A stretch of 64,000 nucleotides of DNA from Lepidostoma basale (lineage: Eukaryota; Arthropoda; Insecta; Trichoptera; Lepidostomatidae): NCBI GenBank assembly GCA_022606425.2, contig JAHDVF020000215.1, positions 248,001-312,000 on the forward strand. Direction: 5' to 3'. The position numbers and the translations under genes are program-made. Below the pieces are notes generated by a model. The model had not been told where the DNA came from. It worked only from the letters and a program-made list of their open reading frames with translations, and made no database searches. Position 1 is the first letter of the stretch. Every line of letters begins with the position of its first letter. Below, piece by piece: positions 21,206-31,770 of this stretch.

Positions 21206-21654
21206 TAAAAAATAATAAAATTATATTAAAAAACAGACGAAGCAAAAAACAAAACAAACAGCTCTTAGAGTTACAACATTCTAAGCGTGTAAGAGTATTA
21301 CAACTCTTTTGTTGTGTATTAAAAATATCATATTTAAATCAATTACTATAATTCCACGATCTTTAAAGATATTACAGATTATAATGAATATTAATAAAAA
21401 TGTTATACTACATTTTTATAAAATCTTATCTAAAATATATAGGTGTACGAAGAGCAACAGTCTTTTTGTTTTTGTTGTATCTCCAAGCATGCAGTAACAA
21501 CCTGCTTATAGTCATGAAATTGCCAGGGCAATAAAACAGAACATTGTCATCTCTAAGACTTTCACACCAACGAAGCAATGTGAAAAGGCATTTTTTTATA
21601 TTTGAAAATTCTGCCTACTCCAATACAATTTATAATATTCTCTTGCGCGTGTTG
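21206..21654. other. AT-rich DNA, nothing supported
   Basis: No recognised repeat. The 62-aa plus ORF (21309) looks like a chance frame. Confidence 0.4.
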
Positions 21655-21930
21655 TGTTCAAATCAAATCAAATCAAATCAGTTTATTTACTCAAAAGACA
21701 TTACAAACTGCATAAATGTTTAAGGCATCTATTGAGTACAAGTAAGATATTATACACATACAACATAATACAGGAACGCATTAGTGATGGTTCGATATTA
21801 GGAAGACAAGATACTTTCCAAAGTCAAGAGTATTTGTCCCCTGAACGTACTTTCACTAACATGATAGTGTCAGTTGTAGAAAAATATAAATTATATTGTC
21901 AACTTATTGAACGATAAGGCATTATAATAC
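21655..21930 (-). mobile_element. LINE-D 3' UTR and tail
   Basis: Starts with 'aatcaaatcaaatcaaatca' (the GATTT tail in reverse), then 'gtttatttactcaaaagaca', 'aggcatctattgagtac', 'ggttcgatattaggaagaca'. The same order appears at 58200-58420. Confidence 0.75.
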
Positions 21931-22110
21931 TGTGGAATTCCATAGTAACATACTTAGGAAATTAAAAATAACTTTGCTAAATCTACTATTTAAAAAAATA
22001 TATATAAAAAAAACACGACATGTTTCGGAGGATACCTTCTCCATCTTCAGATGTAAAAATATAATAAAAACTAAAACTAAGTTTAATCCACTAATTATAA
22101 TAATTTCCTA
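21931..22110 (-). mobile_element. Family F element, single arm
   Basis: Left flank 'ataatactgtggaattccat' resembles family A/F ends. The motif lies on the minus strand, with AT-rich flanks 'aaatatatataaaaaaaac'. Confidence 0.6.
22013..22054 (-). ncRNA. Hammerhead-like motif, family F, intact core
   Basis: Helix I ACAU (22054-22051) pairs with GUGU (22016-22013), 4 bp with one G-U. Box CUGAAGA (22050-22044, fits CUGANGA), extra U (22043), helix II GGAG/CUCC with an 8-nt loop plus one more C, GAAA (22026-22023), ACAUGU, C17 at 22017. All invariant core residues are present. Confidence 0.6.
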
Positions 22111-22134
22111 AGTAAATTATTTTATGTTTTCATG

Positions 22135-22300
22135 TAATAACTCATTTCAGTGTTTTATTTTTAAATGTGTTTTTAGATATTTAAGTATTCTATTTATAAA
22201 TATTTAAGTGTTCTATTTTTAAATATTTAAGAGTACTATTTTTAAGTATTCAAGTGTTCTATTTTTAAAAATTGTTTATAAGTGTTCTATTTTTAACAAA
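22135..22300. repeat. Imperfect short tandem repeat
   Basis: About five ~25-30 bp units of the type 'aagtgttctatttttaaata'. It lies directly against the TIR element. Confidence 0.6.
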
Positions 22301-22301
22301 G

Positions 22302-22671
22302 CGTCACCTGAGAGTAAGAAGGTTCCAACTGTCAAAAGTAAAAAGCTGAGAAAAATGAAAACAATGTTTTGTTGGTTTCGGGCGTGTATCTTGGAATAAA
22401 AGGGTTCCATCTGAAGCAGATGAAACTCTTTTACCGAGAAGCGTGTAAATTTTGGAATGATAATGTTCTAATTATAAATGAACCCTTCTTCAGTGAATCG
22501 TGTGTTTTGAATGATCAGATGGAACTTGATTATTTTCGTAACATTAAAATGACGATACTAATACATGTTTTTTTCAATTGTACGTATAGATAAGGTTAGT
22601 AAGAACCCTTTTCACAAAAAAAGGCAAATGTGAAATTTTGTTAGTTGGAACCCTCTTACTCTCAGGTGACG
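22302..22671. mobile_element. TIR DNA element, 370 bp, family unknown
   Basis: Terminal inverted repeats of 29 bp (22302-22330 and 22643-22671) starting CGTCACCTGAGAGTAAG, one mismatch. Inside there are further inverted words ('ggttccatctg' / 'cagatggaac'). A 74-aa ORF has no transposase signature. I could not define the target duplication. Confidence 0.7.
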
Positions 22672-22914
22672 ATAGCATAAGTTATTGTGTACTCATGTCG
22701 TGTTATTGTGTACACGGTCATATTGAGAGTTTCAGAGGAGATGCAATCACAAGTAAGAGATAATTGGCAATTAGTTGTCACTTGATACTTGTCACGTTCC
22801 GACACTGCTCCCTCGCTATCCATACTAGATGGTGATACTAGCCGTTCGGATGGAATTACGTCCACTGTAAAAAGGCAAAAGAGTGTAAACATATTTTTAT
22901 ATAAATTGCAACAC
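22672..22914. other. Unique DNA, nothing supported
   Basis: The minus ORF at 22662-22892 overlaps the TIR element and looks like a chance frame. Confidence 0.35.
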
Positions 22915-23840
22915 TAACGAAAACGTATGAAAGAATTAGGTGGCATAGACGCTGGTGCGAAAATGAACGACTTGTCCATCAGCTGTTTGCTATATGCAGA
23001 CGATGCTGTTTTAATCGCTGACAGCATGGACAATCTACAATGTCAAGAATGTACGAAGTATGCAATAAGTATGACCTTGTGATGAACGTGACAAAGTCTA
23101 AAGTTATGGTATTTGAAAAGGAAGAATGTATGATAGATTGTGACATAAGTGCGAACGGTGAGAAATTAGAGCATGTTACCGAATTCGTCTACCTGGGAAA
23201 CATGTTTACAAGAGATGGAAAAATGGAGAAAGATATCGGATGAAGGGTTGGAGCTGGAAACAAAATAAATGGTGCACTCAAAGTCATTACCGTAAATAGA
23301 AATATATCGACTGAAGCAAAGATGGCAGTGGACAATGGAGTTCTAGTGCCGACCCTTATGTATGGAAGTGCAGTTAGGAGTTGGCAGAAGAAAGATGAAA
23401 GTAGGATAAATGCCGTAGAAATGAGGTCACTAAGAAGGATGTGCGGAAAAAAAATGTATGATAGAATATCTAATGTAAGAAATGTAAGAAAGAAATGTAA
23501 AGCGGATGAATGCGTGATAAAAAAATCAGGAAAGGGTTACCTAGATTGTTTGGACATATGGAACGAATGGATTAGGGAAGAATTGTTAAAAATATATATA
23601 CAAGTAGTGTGAATGGAAAAAGAAGTCGAGGAAGGCCAAGGAAGACATGGCATGACCAAATTAATCAAGTACTGAAAGGCGGCCATGTTCGAAGTAGGAA
23701 CAATCGACGAGCGTGCATGTCACGATGTGTGAATGTAAAAGAGGTGGGAGAGTTATTTCAGGATATAACAATGTGGCGATCAATCCTCTCTACCTACCCT
23801 TCTGGGGAAACGGCGTGATGGTTAGTTAGTTAGTTAGTCA
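22915..23840 (+). pseudogene. LINE-A, longest copy, with YADD box
   Basis: 'KELGGIDAGAKMNDLSISC' leads into 'LLYADDAVLIADSMDNLQ' (YADD at 22993-23004, catalytic Asp pair intact). Then 'VMNVTKSKVMVFEKEE', 'VYLGNMFTRDGKME', 'VLVPTLMYGS', 'MRSLRRMCGK', 'GRPRKTWHDQINQVLK' and 'YPSGETA'. Stops and frameshifts (near 23240 and 23600) make it a relic. Tail: GTTAGTTAGTTAGTTAG (23821-23837). Confidence 0.9.
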
Positions 23841-23884
23841 ACACTAATCGACTGTGATTACAATTTTAACCAATGTATTACATA

Positions 23885-23965
23885 TTTCTTGAACAATTTT
23901 TTAAAACACAATATTAAATATATAGGCGAAAACGTCGGAACGCGTTTTGCCTTGCGAAGCATTTA
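23885..23965 (-). mobile_element. Family J hammerhead-like scrap
   Basis: Minus strand: AAAU-GCUU-CGCA-AGGC-AAAACGCGUU. Helix II is 4 bp, G12 is A, and the palindrome is ACGCGU. Only the 3' half of the motif is convincing. Confidence 0.35.
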
Positions 23966-23974
23966 ACATAACCC

Positions 23975-24400
23975 TATTTAGTATCTATCCGTGGCTTCAT
24001 TCCGCGGCATTTCTATTGGGAATGCTGCAGACCAACTCTCTGCAACTTTAAGAGATGGGCATATGAGATGATATGATACCCATTTATTTAGATTACTCAT
24101 GGGATATTTCGAGAACTCGGCCGTGCTGGAGATGTTGGTCTTTGGGTCCCTGATAAATTCCTCCGACAGCGACAGCATAGATTGTTTTACCTTCCGGCCC
24201 AGGCGGCAGTTCAGGCAACTATTGTGCCTCTGGTGACACCGGTGGGAAGAGCAATTAATCTGCTGAACGCGGAGATATGCGCCTTTCATTAATGTGAAAG
24301 TACGTTCAGAAGACAAATACTCTTGGCTTTAGAGAGTATCTTGTTTTTCTAACGTCGAACCATCTCCCATGCGTTCCTGGTATTATATTGTATATACTCG
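23975..24400 (+). pseudogene. LINE-D C-terminal region
   Basis: Encodes (frames shift) 'LLGMLQTNSLQL', 'VGLWVPDKFLRQRQHRLFYL', 'TIVPLVTPVGRAINLLN', then the family 3' UTR 'gaaagtacgttcagaagaca' and 'agagtatcttgtttttctaa'. Confidence 0.75.
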
Positions 24401-24824
24401 TATTATATTTTACCTGTTCTCAGTAGACGCCGTAAACATTAATATTGTTTCTAATGTCTGCAATGAACTGATTTGCTTTGATATGATTTATCAAAATTTT
24501 AACCGATATTTAATATGAAAGAATTGTCACAAATATGGCATACTATTTCATTACTATAAATGTATTATTCAATGCATTTTAGAAATGAATGTTAATTCCA
24601 TACAAGTTTTGACTTTTAATCTATAGATCCCTGAATGAATCTTGTTCTTAATTAACTCTTCAAATTAGCCCAATAATATTTGTAAAATTAATGGTTTTAT
24701 TAATACATTATTTAAGTAATTCAATTGTATCGATGATCCATTAATTTTTAATGGTATTTTATTATAAATTTATAATATAAAATCAATATTGAAAAAGTTA
24801 AATCAACTAAGACAATATTTGCAC
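24401..24824. other. AT-rich DNA, nothing supported
   Basis: No recognised feature. Confidence 0.4.
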
Positions 24825-25110
24825 CATCTAAAAATAACATTTTGTGTTAAATTATTATTATTTTGTTATTTTATTTTATATCATTGTATTTTATATTATT
24901 TGTTTTAGATTTATTTTGTGGGCGTTGGACGATCGAAGTGTGCGCGGGAGATGCCTATTGGTGGCGATGAGGTTCGCAACCCATCACACCGCGTCTCCCG
25001 CGGGGCGAAAAGAGATGGATGGAGTGCCGCATCAGTAAATGTGTGACAGTCCATTCTTTCTGCCTACCCTTTCGGGGAGACGGCGTGATGGTTAGTTAGT
25101 TAGTTTTTTA
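24825..25110 (+). mobile_element. SINE-like S3, full-length copy
   Basis: Starts 'gcaccatctaaaaataacat', AT-rich 5' part, then 'ggacgatcgaagtgtgcgcg', 'gcgatgaggttcgcaaccca' (a box B-like GGTTCGCAACC), 'ccgcggggcgaaaagagatg'. The last ~65 bp ('cagtccattctttctgccta' to 'gacggcgtgatggttagtta') are the LINE-A 3' end. There is no ORF, so it is probably mobilised by LINE-A. Sister copies at 6955, 40135 (-) and 53010. Confidence 0.8.
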
Positions 25111-25309
25111 AATCAACTAATTTCAGTGGAATAGAATTTTGATGAATATTAAACCATTTAACACACCCTCATCAAACATGTGACTTAAAGCGTTTTGAAC
25201 CATGGAGCAGTGGAAATTGTTTGTTGAATATTGAGTATCGAAACCAAGAATTTGAATCAGTTGTAACAAAATATTACACGCTTTATAATATAAATAAAAA
25301 ATCGCTCAA

Positions 25310-25410
25310 TATTATGAAGAAGGAATCGGTTTAAGTCCAGGCTTGAACCCAAATCCCATGGATCACTAGCCAAGCGTTCTGTCCCCTAGATTCCAGAATA
25401 ACTCTCATGT
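25310..25410 (-). mobile_element. SINE S1, reverse copy
   Basis: 'atgaagaaggaatcggttta', 'tccaggcttgaacccaaatc', 'agccaagcgttctgtcccct': reverse of the S1 head at 997-1075, with box B reading 'gcttgaaccc' in reverse. Confidence 0.75.
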
Positions 25411-25990
25411 TTTCCTTATACTTGTATATTATGATTTAAATTTACGTTTTTATGCCATTTATATTTTTTTGTTTCATATATTACTTTTTTTATTTATTAG
25501 TAAATATGCGTGAAAACCAGCATTAGAATATTAACTTTGTTAATAAATATAGGCTTCTTTTAAGTATTTAAATGCTATTAAAAATATCTGTTCAGATTCC
25601 AAATTATGTATTTTTTAGATAGATAACATACTTTTGTGAAACGGGGGGTTGATTTCGTTTACCTTCCCACAGCGGGTATGTTCTTTAGATTTATAGGGCT
25701 CAGGACACAAGATTTCCGATTAGAATCCTGTTTCCAGGCCTTTGTTTACCGACATCGGCCGAGAGGACTCGAATAATGAAAAATTATACTCGGATCTTCG
25801 GTTTTGTCCACAAAGCCGCTCTCAACATTGCCGTGTTTTAACATTTTTGTTGTTAAGGTATGCGGATGATTGGATTCATTAATTTGAAAATTCGAATGTT
25901 GGAACTGTAGTGTTCGATTTTTGATTAATTGAAGCCTTTCGTCTTCTTGTCATTTACGTACTGTTTAAAATACTATATTTGAACTTTGTA
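25411..25990. other. Unique DNA, nothing supported
   Basis: 25640-25830 is less AT-rich ('cccacagcgggtatgttct', 'cgacatcggccgagaggact'). 55330-55380 has weakly similar text ('tttcgttttccttttcccca'), so it may be an old repeat. No ORF. Confidence 0.35.
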
Positions 25991-25999
25991 GAAATTATC

Positions 26000-26190
26000 G
26001 TGTACATCTTTTTCTTCTACATCCGCCTTCACTTTGTGTTGTGGATTCATATTTGAATAAATATAGTTACACTTTGTATTACCACACTTTTTATTTTTAC
26101 TGAACTAAGACATGTTTCGGTTACAAGTAACGTTTATCAATGTATACAATTTTAACAGTAAATAAAAACAGAGCGGTCACTTATATACTA
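26000..26190 (-). mobile_element. Family D hammerhead-like element
   Basis: Modules: 'ttctacatccgccttcactt', 'gtgttgtggattcatatttg', 'aataaatatagttacacttt'. The minus-strand motif (26103-26150) reads UUGAUAA-AC-GUUAC-UU-GUAAC-C-GAAACAUGUC, with a perfect 5-bp helix II. G8 is A. Family D also at 51115-51360. Confidence 0.6.
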
Positions 26191-27087
26191 AATGGAGATC
26201 GAGTTATGTATAAAAGTGGGAGGGGTATAATTGGGGTTGAAGAGAGGGGAGATGTAACGGGAACATATCGAGTGGTGGGGTATAATTAGGATTGAGGAGA
26301 GGGGAGATATCGAGCATGGGAATTGAATTTAAATTTAATTGGTTATTTATTCTATTTTCATTATTTTTGATGGCTTTTTTAACTAAAAATTTTTTTTTTA
26401 AACAATTCAGAAATTTTAGAATTTTTTTATATTTTCATTCGACACTCTATCATACACAGAGTATACATACATTCATCTAAGAGATATCATTTCTACTGTT
26501 ATCACGGACAAATACGAGTACTTCAGTTTGTATATACTTTCATGCATGGGCAAATATAACGTTTTTAACATTTCCCGCATATATTGTGTCAACAACGAAA
26601 TTCCCCAAGTTTCTGCAATTATTTAAGCGTTTTCATATAGGATTAGGCGTACTTTCCCAATACCTTGAAGTTATTTTTGGACTTTAATTCTGCTTCTATT
26701 TATAAACACCATAGTCGAGCATTTTACGAGTGAATTAAACTTGAATAACGCCAACGCATTTATAGTATTGACATGTCATGATTTCGAAAACTGTTTGTTT
26801 TCATGAGTTACCTTTGGTTCTGTGAATTTGTTTGTATCCTACTTGAAGCCGAATGCTATAACACAGCCGACAGTCATGAGTTTCGAGTGAGCGCGGAAGC
26901 GTGTTTGATATGAGGGAAGTTTCGCGAGATGGAAGGGAGAGATACGCGCGATAAGAAAGGAGAGCTTTCTAGAAATGGGGTAAATGCGGTGTGATGGCCT
27001 CTGAAGGGATGTTTCACGTGTTTATTATCTCGCTCCTTCACATGTTTACGATATTGTATTTCTTACGCTTTTATCTTTTTTTTTCAG
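26191..27087. other. Intronic DNA upstream of the first visible coding exon
   Basis: 26215-26310 is G-rich ('gtgggaggggtataattggg', 'ggagaggggagatatcg'). 26425-26510 is a LINE-A scrap on the minus strand ('cattcgacactctatcatac'). 26860-27000 is a purine-rich unique stretch. The run TTATC(T)nCAG ends at 27087 as a good acceptor. Confidence 0.5.
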
Positions 27088-28443
27088 GAGGAGATTGGCG
27101 AGGTTTTCGACAAATGGCAACAGAGGGAGCCTCGGACTTATTCACAAAATAACATCACGCCCGAAAACAATCGCAGTAAAACGAATGGGTATCGTGGCAA
27201 ATACAACTCCGAATCTGATGTTCCCCACACTAATTTACGTAACGGAATCAATTCTAGTCACTTTCGTTTAAACATTAACAACACTAATAAATTGCGTAGC
27301 GCATACCCTACTGTAGCAGAAGACAACTACGATGATTTAATAAGAAAGAAAAGAAATTTCGATTGCATTTCAATAGAAAACGAACCGCTGACACCAAAAT
27401 CATCAGACAGCGATGTTTTTTCTGAAAGATTTTTCACGGAATTCAACGGAATTGTTTCCAAACGAGAGTTTTTAAAAGATTTATCTTCAGAAGACACAAA
27501 AGATATGGCGAACTTCAATATAGAAGTCGACGAATCAGAATCCGATCCTGATTACGATGACGTATTTAATTCTGAAGAAGAAGATACTAATAACCATTAC
27601 GTCAGTAACTTTGAAGTAAGATCTAAATCTCTTACTGACACTAGTTCAACAAGTGTTAATGGAAGAACAGACGGTAAATCGAGTTATGGTTTCTTCAATT
27701 ATAAAGTTACGCCTTCAAAAGCTATCTTGGCAAACTTTTTAAATAAAACAAAGAAGCATAACCAATCTTTAACTGCTCCTTGTCCGGGAGATGCTGTACT
27801 AACGAGAGTGATCTCCCTACCAGAGAAGGATTTAGTAGATCCTAATCCTGAACAAATTGGATCATTAGGCGCTAGAAGACAAACCGCACCCGAAATTCCT
27901 AAACATAAATTTATATCAAACGGAGAACCTCTGCTCTCAAAAAGAAAATTATTAGTTTCGAAATCTTTAACGAATTCTCCGCAGCTTCAACCAAAAAATA
28001 AAAATCGTGACTATCTTACCTGGTCGAAGAGCTCTCAGCTCAAAGTATTGGAGAAGGTAGCGCTCGTGCAAGCAAAAGCTTCCTCGTCAAATGATTTGAA
28101 TAATTCTAAACTCAAACATGTCAACGATTCTACCAAATATCCGAAATTTAATCCCAACAAAAGTGAATCGGTTCTCTATCACAATTCTTATAAAACCGGA
28201 AAGGATTTGGGAAAATTGGTGAATGTTAACATCAGTCAGATTAAAGCGGGGCTCTTCGGTCATCTGAAGAGCGGGGAAAGTGTTGGTTTTCAAAAACAGA
28301 ATATCGGAAGGAGTGCTAAAGACACGATTGAAGATAGAGTCAACAATAATACGTGTGAGAAACTTCGAGATGATAAAAATGTGAATAAGTTCGCCTTCAC
28401 TCAAACTACGGACAAGGATTTTGGAAGTCAACAATGGAATCAG
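27088..28443 (+). CDS. Unrecognised host gene, large internal exon (452 codons)
   Basis: Bounded by a pyrimidine-rich acceptor (AG 27086-27087) and donor CAG|GTAAAT (28444), phase 0 at both ends. It is open throughout in one frame, beginning 'EEIGEVFDKWQQREPRTYS'. Rich in Ser, Asn, Asp, Lys and Glu, with acidic runs ('DESESDPDYDDVFNSEEED') and poor in hydrophobic clusters, so probably intrinsically disordered. There is no signal peptide, membrane segment or enzyme motif. A start codon is not required; upstream exons must exist. The exon is far longer than chance in this AT-rich DNA and is unrelated to the retroelement proteins. I do not recognise the protein; a cytoskeletal or signalling scaffold is a guess only. 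Confidence 0.85.
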
Positions 28444-28797
28444 GTAAATTTACAAATTTATTATTTTCATAATAAATATACGAGTATATATTATATTTCA
28501 ATGTCACCTCTCAAAATATAACATTTTAATTTATATTATGCTCGCAGTTATGATATTTTATATCACATTTAGATATTTAAGACAATTGTCCCTAGATTAG
28601 ATAATACTTACAGGAGTAGTCGATACTAATTCTAAAGATGAACAGAACAGAAGTTATTACAAATCAAGATTCACATAATTAATTATATTTATTAAAATAT
28701 GTTTTTTTTTCGTGGTCGATTTCAAATAACAATATTTAAAAATAATAATAATTTACACAGTAACACATAGTTACATATGGTAACACAGGGTACAGTC
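28444..28797. other. Intron start, AT-rich
   Basis: Begins with the donor GTAAAT. AT-rich; it leads into the 10-bp minisatellite. Nothing else seen. Confidence 0.6.
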
Positions 28798-28982
28798 GGT
28801 TACACGTGGTTATACATGGTTATATTATACATGGTTACATACTCGTATGGTTACATACTCGTATGGTTACACATGGTTACATATGGTTACACATGGTTAC
28901 ATATTGATTCACATGGTTACAGATGGTTACACATTGTTACACATGGATTCAAATGGTTACACATAGTTATACGTGGTTAGAC
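28798..28982. repeat. 10-bp minisatellite (ATGGTTACAC)n
   Basis: From 28798 the text is built of ATGGTTACAC/ATGGTTACAT units. About 12 clean tandem units in phase span 28862-28982; earlier units are irregular. It sits in the intron and directly abuts a LINE-A fragment. Confidence 0.8.
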
Positions 28983-29195
28983 ACGGCATGACCAAATTAA
29001 TCAATTACTGAAAGGCGGTAATGGCCAAGTAGGAACAATCGACGAGCGTGCCATGTCAAGATTTGTGAATATAGAAGAGGCGCGAGAATTATGTCAGGAT
29101 AGAACCATGAGGCGATCATGAGCTCTCTGCCTACCTCTCTAACCTTGATCCATCCTCTCTAACCTTGAAGGTTAGTTAGTTAGTTAATTGGTTAG
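28983..29195 (+). pseudogene. LINE-A 3' fragment
   Basis: 'ggcatgaccaaattaatcaa', 'caatcgacgagcgtgccatg', 'atagaagaggcgcgagaatt', then a rearranged end with 'tctctaaccttgatccatcc' and a GTTAGTTAGTTAG tail. Confidence 0.75.
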
Positions 29196-29619
29196 TTATT
29201 AAAGTTATTATCCTATTAAATGTTTAAAAATATTCCTTGTTTATCAATCATTTAAAAATAAACGTATTGTATAAATATTTGAATTTGCACAAAAGTTAAT
29301 ATTTTCTTTTTCGTTGCTGGCTATATGAACCTTATACGGTTCAGTATTATCCTCTCTTATTATGTTTCACTCGTTAGCGAACTTCTGTTGTCCCATGATG
29401 TATTTTGGAAATTAATTAACGCGCCAACCCCCGAAATAACGCTCCGGCAAATGCGTGGCACGTATCAACAGAGAAGGTGTTATTTAAATTTTCTGTGATA
29501 AACTTTCATCATTTTCTCTACAATTACGAATTATATGTGTCTCTGTTTAACTGTATAAAGCGACCAAGAATCGAAAGCGTTTAAACTCTTCTTCTTATTT
29601 CTTGTTTCCTAATTGTTTA
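29196..29619. other. Intronic AT-rich DNA, nothing supported
   Basis: No repeat family of the window recognised, no ORF. Confidence 0.4.
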
Positions 29620-29837
29620 AGAAGACCCTGTTTTAATCGCTGACAGCATGGATGATCTTCAAGTACTAGTATCAAGAATGTGCGAGGTATGCAATAAATG
29701 TGAACTTCTGATAAAAAGTGTCAAAGTCTTAAGTACTGCTATTTAAATAGAATAATGTATGACGGTTTGTGAAAAAAAGTGCGAACGGTGAGAAATAAGA
29801 GCAAGTTTCTGAATTTATTTATCTGGGAAGATTGTTA

Positions 29838-30290
29838 TTTTAGAACTACACTCCTTTTTGACTTTATTTCGACGGTGACCGGCTTTGCAAAGCTCGTAAG
29901 CATCTAGAGATTTAGACCAGTACAAAAATTGTAATTGTACAAAATTTTACCAATAAATAAAATAGAGTGATCACTAATGGTATAGACTAAAAAGGGTAGA
30001 GTTATCTTTAAATACACCCTTTTAAGTATATGAGTGATCACTCTGTTTTATTTTATTGTTAAAATTTGGTTCATCGAAAAAGGTTGGGTCACACCGAAAC
30101 ATGTCTATAAAAAGTGTAAGAAAGTTTAAAAAAAATGTTAAGTGCAGTTATTATATATTTAATGTTTATTTTTTTGTGTACATAGTACACAACACTCGCT
30201 TTAAAAAAAAAAAAATTAAATACCAAACATGTTTCGGACACACAAGCCCTTCATCAGTGATATTATGTAAATATAAATATTTATTTAGAT
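29838..30290. mobile_element. Composite insertion of families E, D/H and G inside LINE-A
   Basis: 29862-29930 is family E on the minus strand ('tttatttcgacggtgaccgg', 'ctttgcaaagctcgtaagca'). 30055-30115 is a D/H arm (UCGAAAA-A-GGUUGGGUCACACC-GAAACAUGUC, plus strand). 30205-30290 holds family G on the minus strand. 'gcggtcact'-type text ('gagtgatcactctgttttatt') is repeated in both orientations in between. Confidence 0.6.
30219..30264 (-). ncRNA. Best hammerhead-like motif of the window, family G
   Basis: Minus strand. Helix I AAUAUCA (30264-30258) pairs with UGGUAUU (30225-30219), 7 contiguous pairs with one G-U. Canonical CUGAUGA (30257-30251), extra A (30250), helix II GGGC/GUCC with loop UUGUGU, GAAA (30235-30232), palindrome ACAUGU (30232-30227), U17 at 30226. 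Every invariant residue of the hammerhead core is present. Helix III is only A15.1-U16.1 plus C-G, as in known short-helix-III type I ribozymes. Cleavage is predicted after 30226. U17 is permitted but weaker than C. Confidence 0.65.
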
Positions 30291-30895
30291 AGTATGTTTA
30301 CAAGAGATGGGCGAGTGGAGAGGGATATTGAAAGAAGGGTTGGGGCAGGCAACAAAGTGAATGGGCGCACTTAAAGTTGTCATCGCAAACAAAAACCTAT
30401 CAAAAAAAGCTAGAATGGCAGTGCACAAAAGGTGTTCTTCTACCGACCCTTATGTATGGAAGCGAAGCATGGAACTGGCAAAAGAAGGATGAAAGTAGAA
30501 TAAATGCAGTTGAAATGAGATCTCTTAGAAGGATGTGTAAATACTCTGTGTATGATAGAGTGCCGAATGAAAAGATAAGAAGTGAATGCGATGCGAATGA
30601 TGGTGTCATGAACAAAATAATGAAAGGATCATTAAGATGGTTTGGACATATTGAAAGAATGAATGAAGAAAGAATGGTAAAAAGTTAAATGTTAATGATG
30701 TAAATGGAATCAGAAATAGAGGAAGAAATAGGGGTCGGCCATGTGAGGAGTCAGAGAAATCGACGCGCGTGCATGACACGATGTATAAATGTTGAGGAAG
30801 CGAGAGAAATATGTCAGGAAAGAAAGGTGTGGCAGTCCATTCTTTCTGCCTACCCCTTCGGGGAGACGCCGTGATGGTTAGTTAGTTAGTTAATT

Positions 30896-31675
30896 ATAAA
30901 TATTAAAAATATTAAATACATTTTCTTCACAAATGTGGCCCGTTTTGACAGATGTTAAAATGATTTATTTTCGAACGTTTATGGTTTTGTTGTAACAAAT
31001 ATTTTGAATAAATTTAACATTTAAAAAAATATTGTAACGTTCTAATTGGGGTTCAGGTATTAACTAACAACATAGGAAATAAATCAAATATTGGACTTGA
31101 CGTTTAATTTATTTGATTATTTTCTTTATTTTTAATATCTAAAATTTCCTGATTGTTCATATAATTGTTCATTTCTATTTTAAGTTATATTTCAAGTCAT
31201 ATTTCTATTATTAACATGCAATATTTTAACGCCATTATCTTTATTAAATGAATGATCTTTTCAATGAGTGAACTCATTTAAACTCGCTTCTATACTCAAT
31301 ACTTCAAACAAACCTTTGTTACCTTATTACAACAAGATTTGGCTTTCTTATTCTTTATGTGGCTACCAAGTATTAGGTAACAGAAGCATGAAACTCAGAA
31401 AACAGAAATTCACAGAAAGATCTCGTGTGGAGAGAGTTTGGTTATATTAAAGTGTGGTCACCCGAGTGCTGGCGACATTTATTAAAATGGAAATGAGACC
31501 GCCACGTGTTCACAATGGTTACTGTTAATCAACTTATGTATCTACTAGAAAAATCACCGGGTGACCTTATAGACAATAGGAGAAAATACAGTTAGAACTA
31601 GCACGCGTGCTTGTAATATTGTATATTACGTTGGACCTTTTTATTTGAACAATGTATACCGGATATAAGTGTACT
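30896..31675. other. Intronic AT-rich DNA, nothing supported
   Basis: No recognised repeat. 31440-31580 ('gtgtggtcacccgagtgctg') is unique and slightly GC-richer. Confidence 0.35.
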
Positions 31676-31770
31676 TATAATATCTTCTTCTTCTTCTTCA
31701 GCCTTCTTCCGTCCACTGCTGGATATATGCCTGTTCCATTTTCTTCCACTCGTCCCTTTCGCATATAAAA
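31676..31770 (-). mobile_element. LINE-C 3' end scrap
   Basis: 'atatcttcttcttcttcttc' (GAA tail in reverse) followed by 'ccgtccactgctggatatat' and 'cttccactcgtccctttcgc', as at 40866-40985. Confidence 0.7.

Larger units (their letters stand above)
29620..30895 (+). pseudogene. LINE-A copy split by a cluster of hammerhead-like elements
   Basis: 29620-29838 covers 'LIADSMDDLQ' to 'YLGR'. 30290-30895 resumes at 'atgtttacaagagatgggcg' (the 'MFTRDG' codons of 23205) and runs to 'GRNRG', 'RNRRACMTRCINVEEARE' and a 'cggggagacgccgtgatggt' end with GTTA tail. The plus ORF at 30377-30688 keeps 'VLLPTLMYGSEAWNWQKKDES' and 'LRWFGHIERMNEERM'. Confidence 0.8.

Noticed and set aside
24925..25038. ORF of 64 aa in S3
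   Set aside because: Chance frame in a non-coding SINE-like element; not conserved in the copies at 40135 and 53010.
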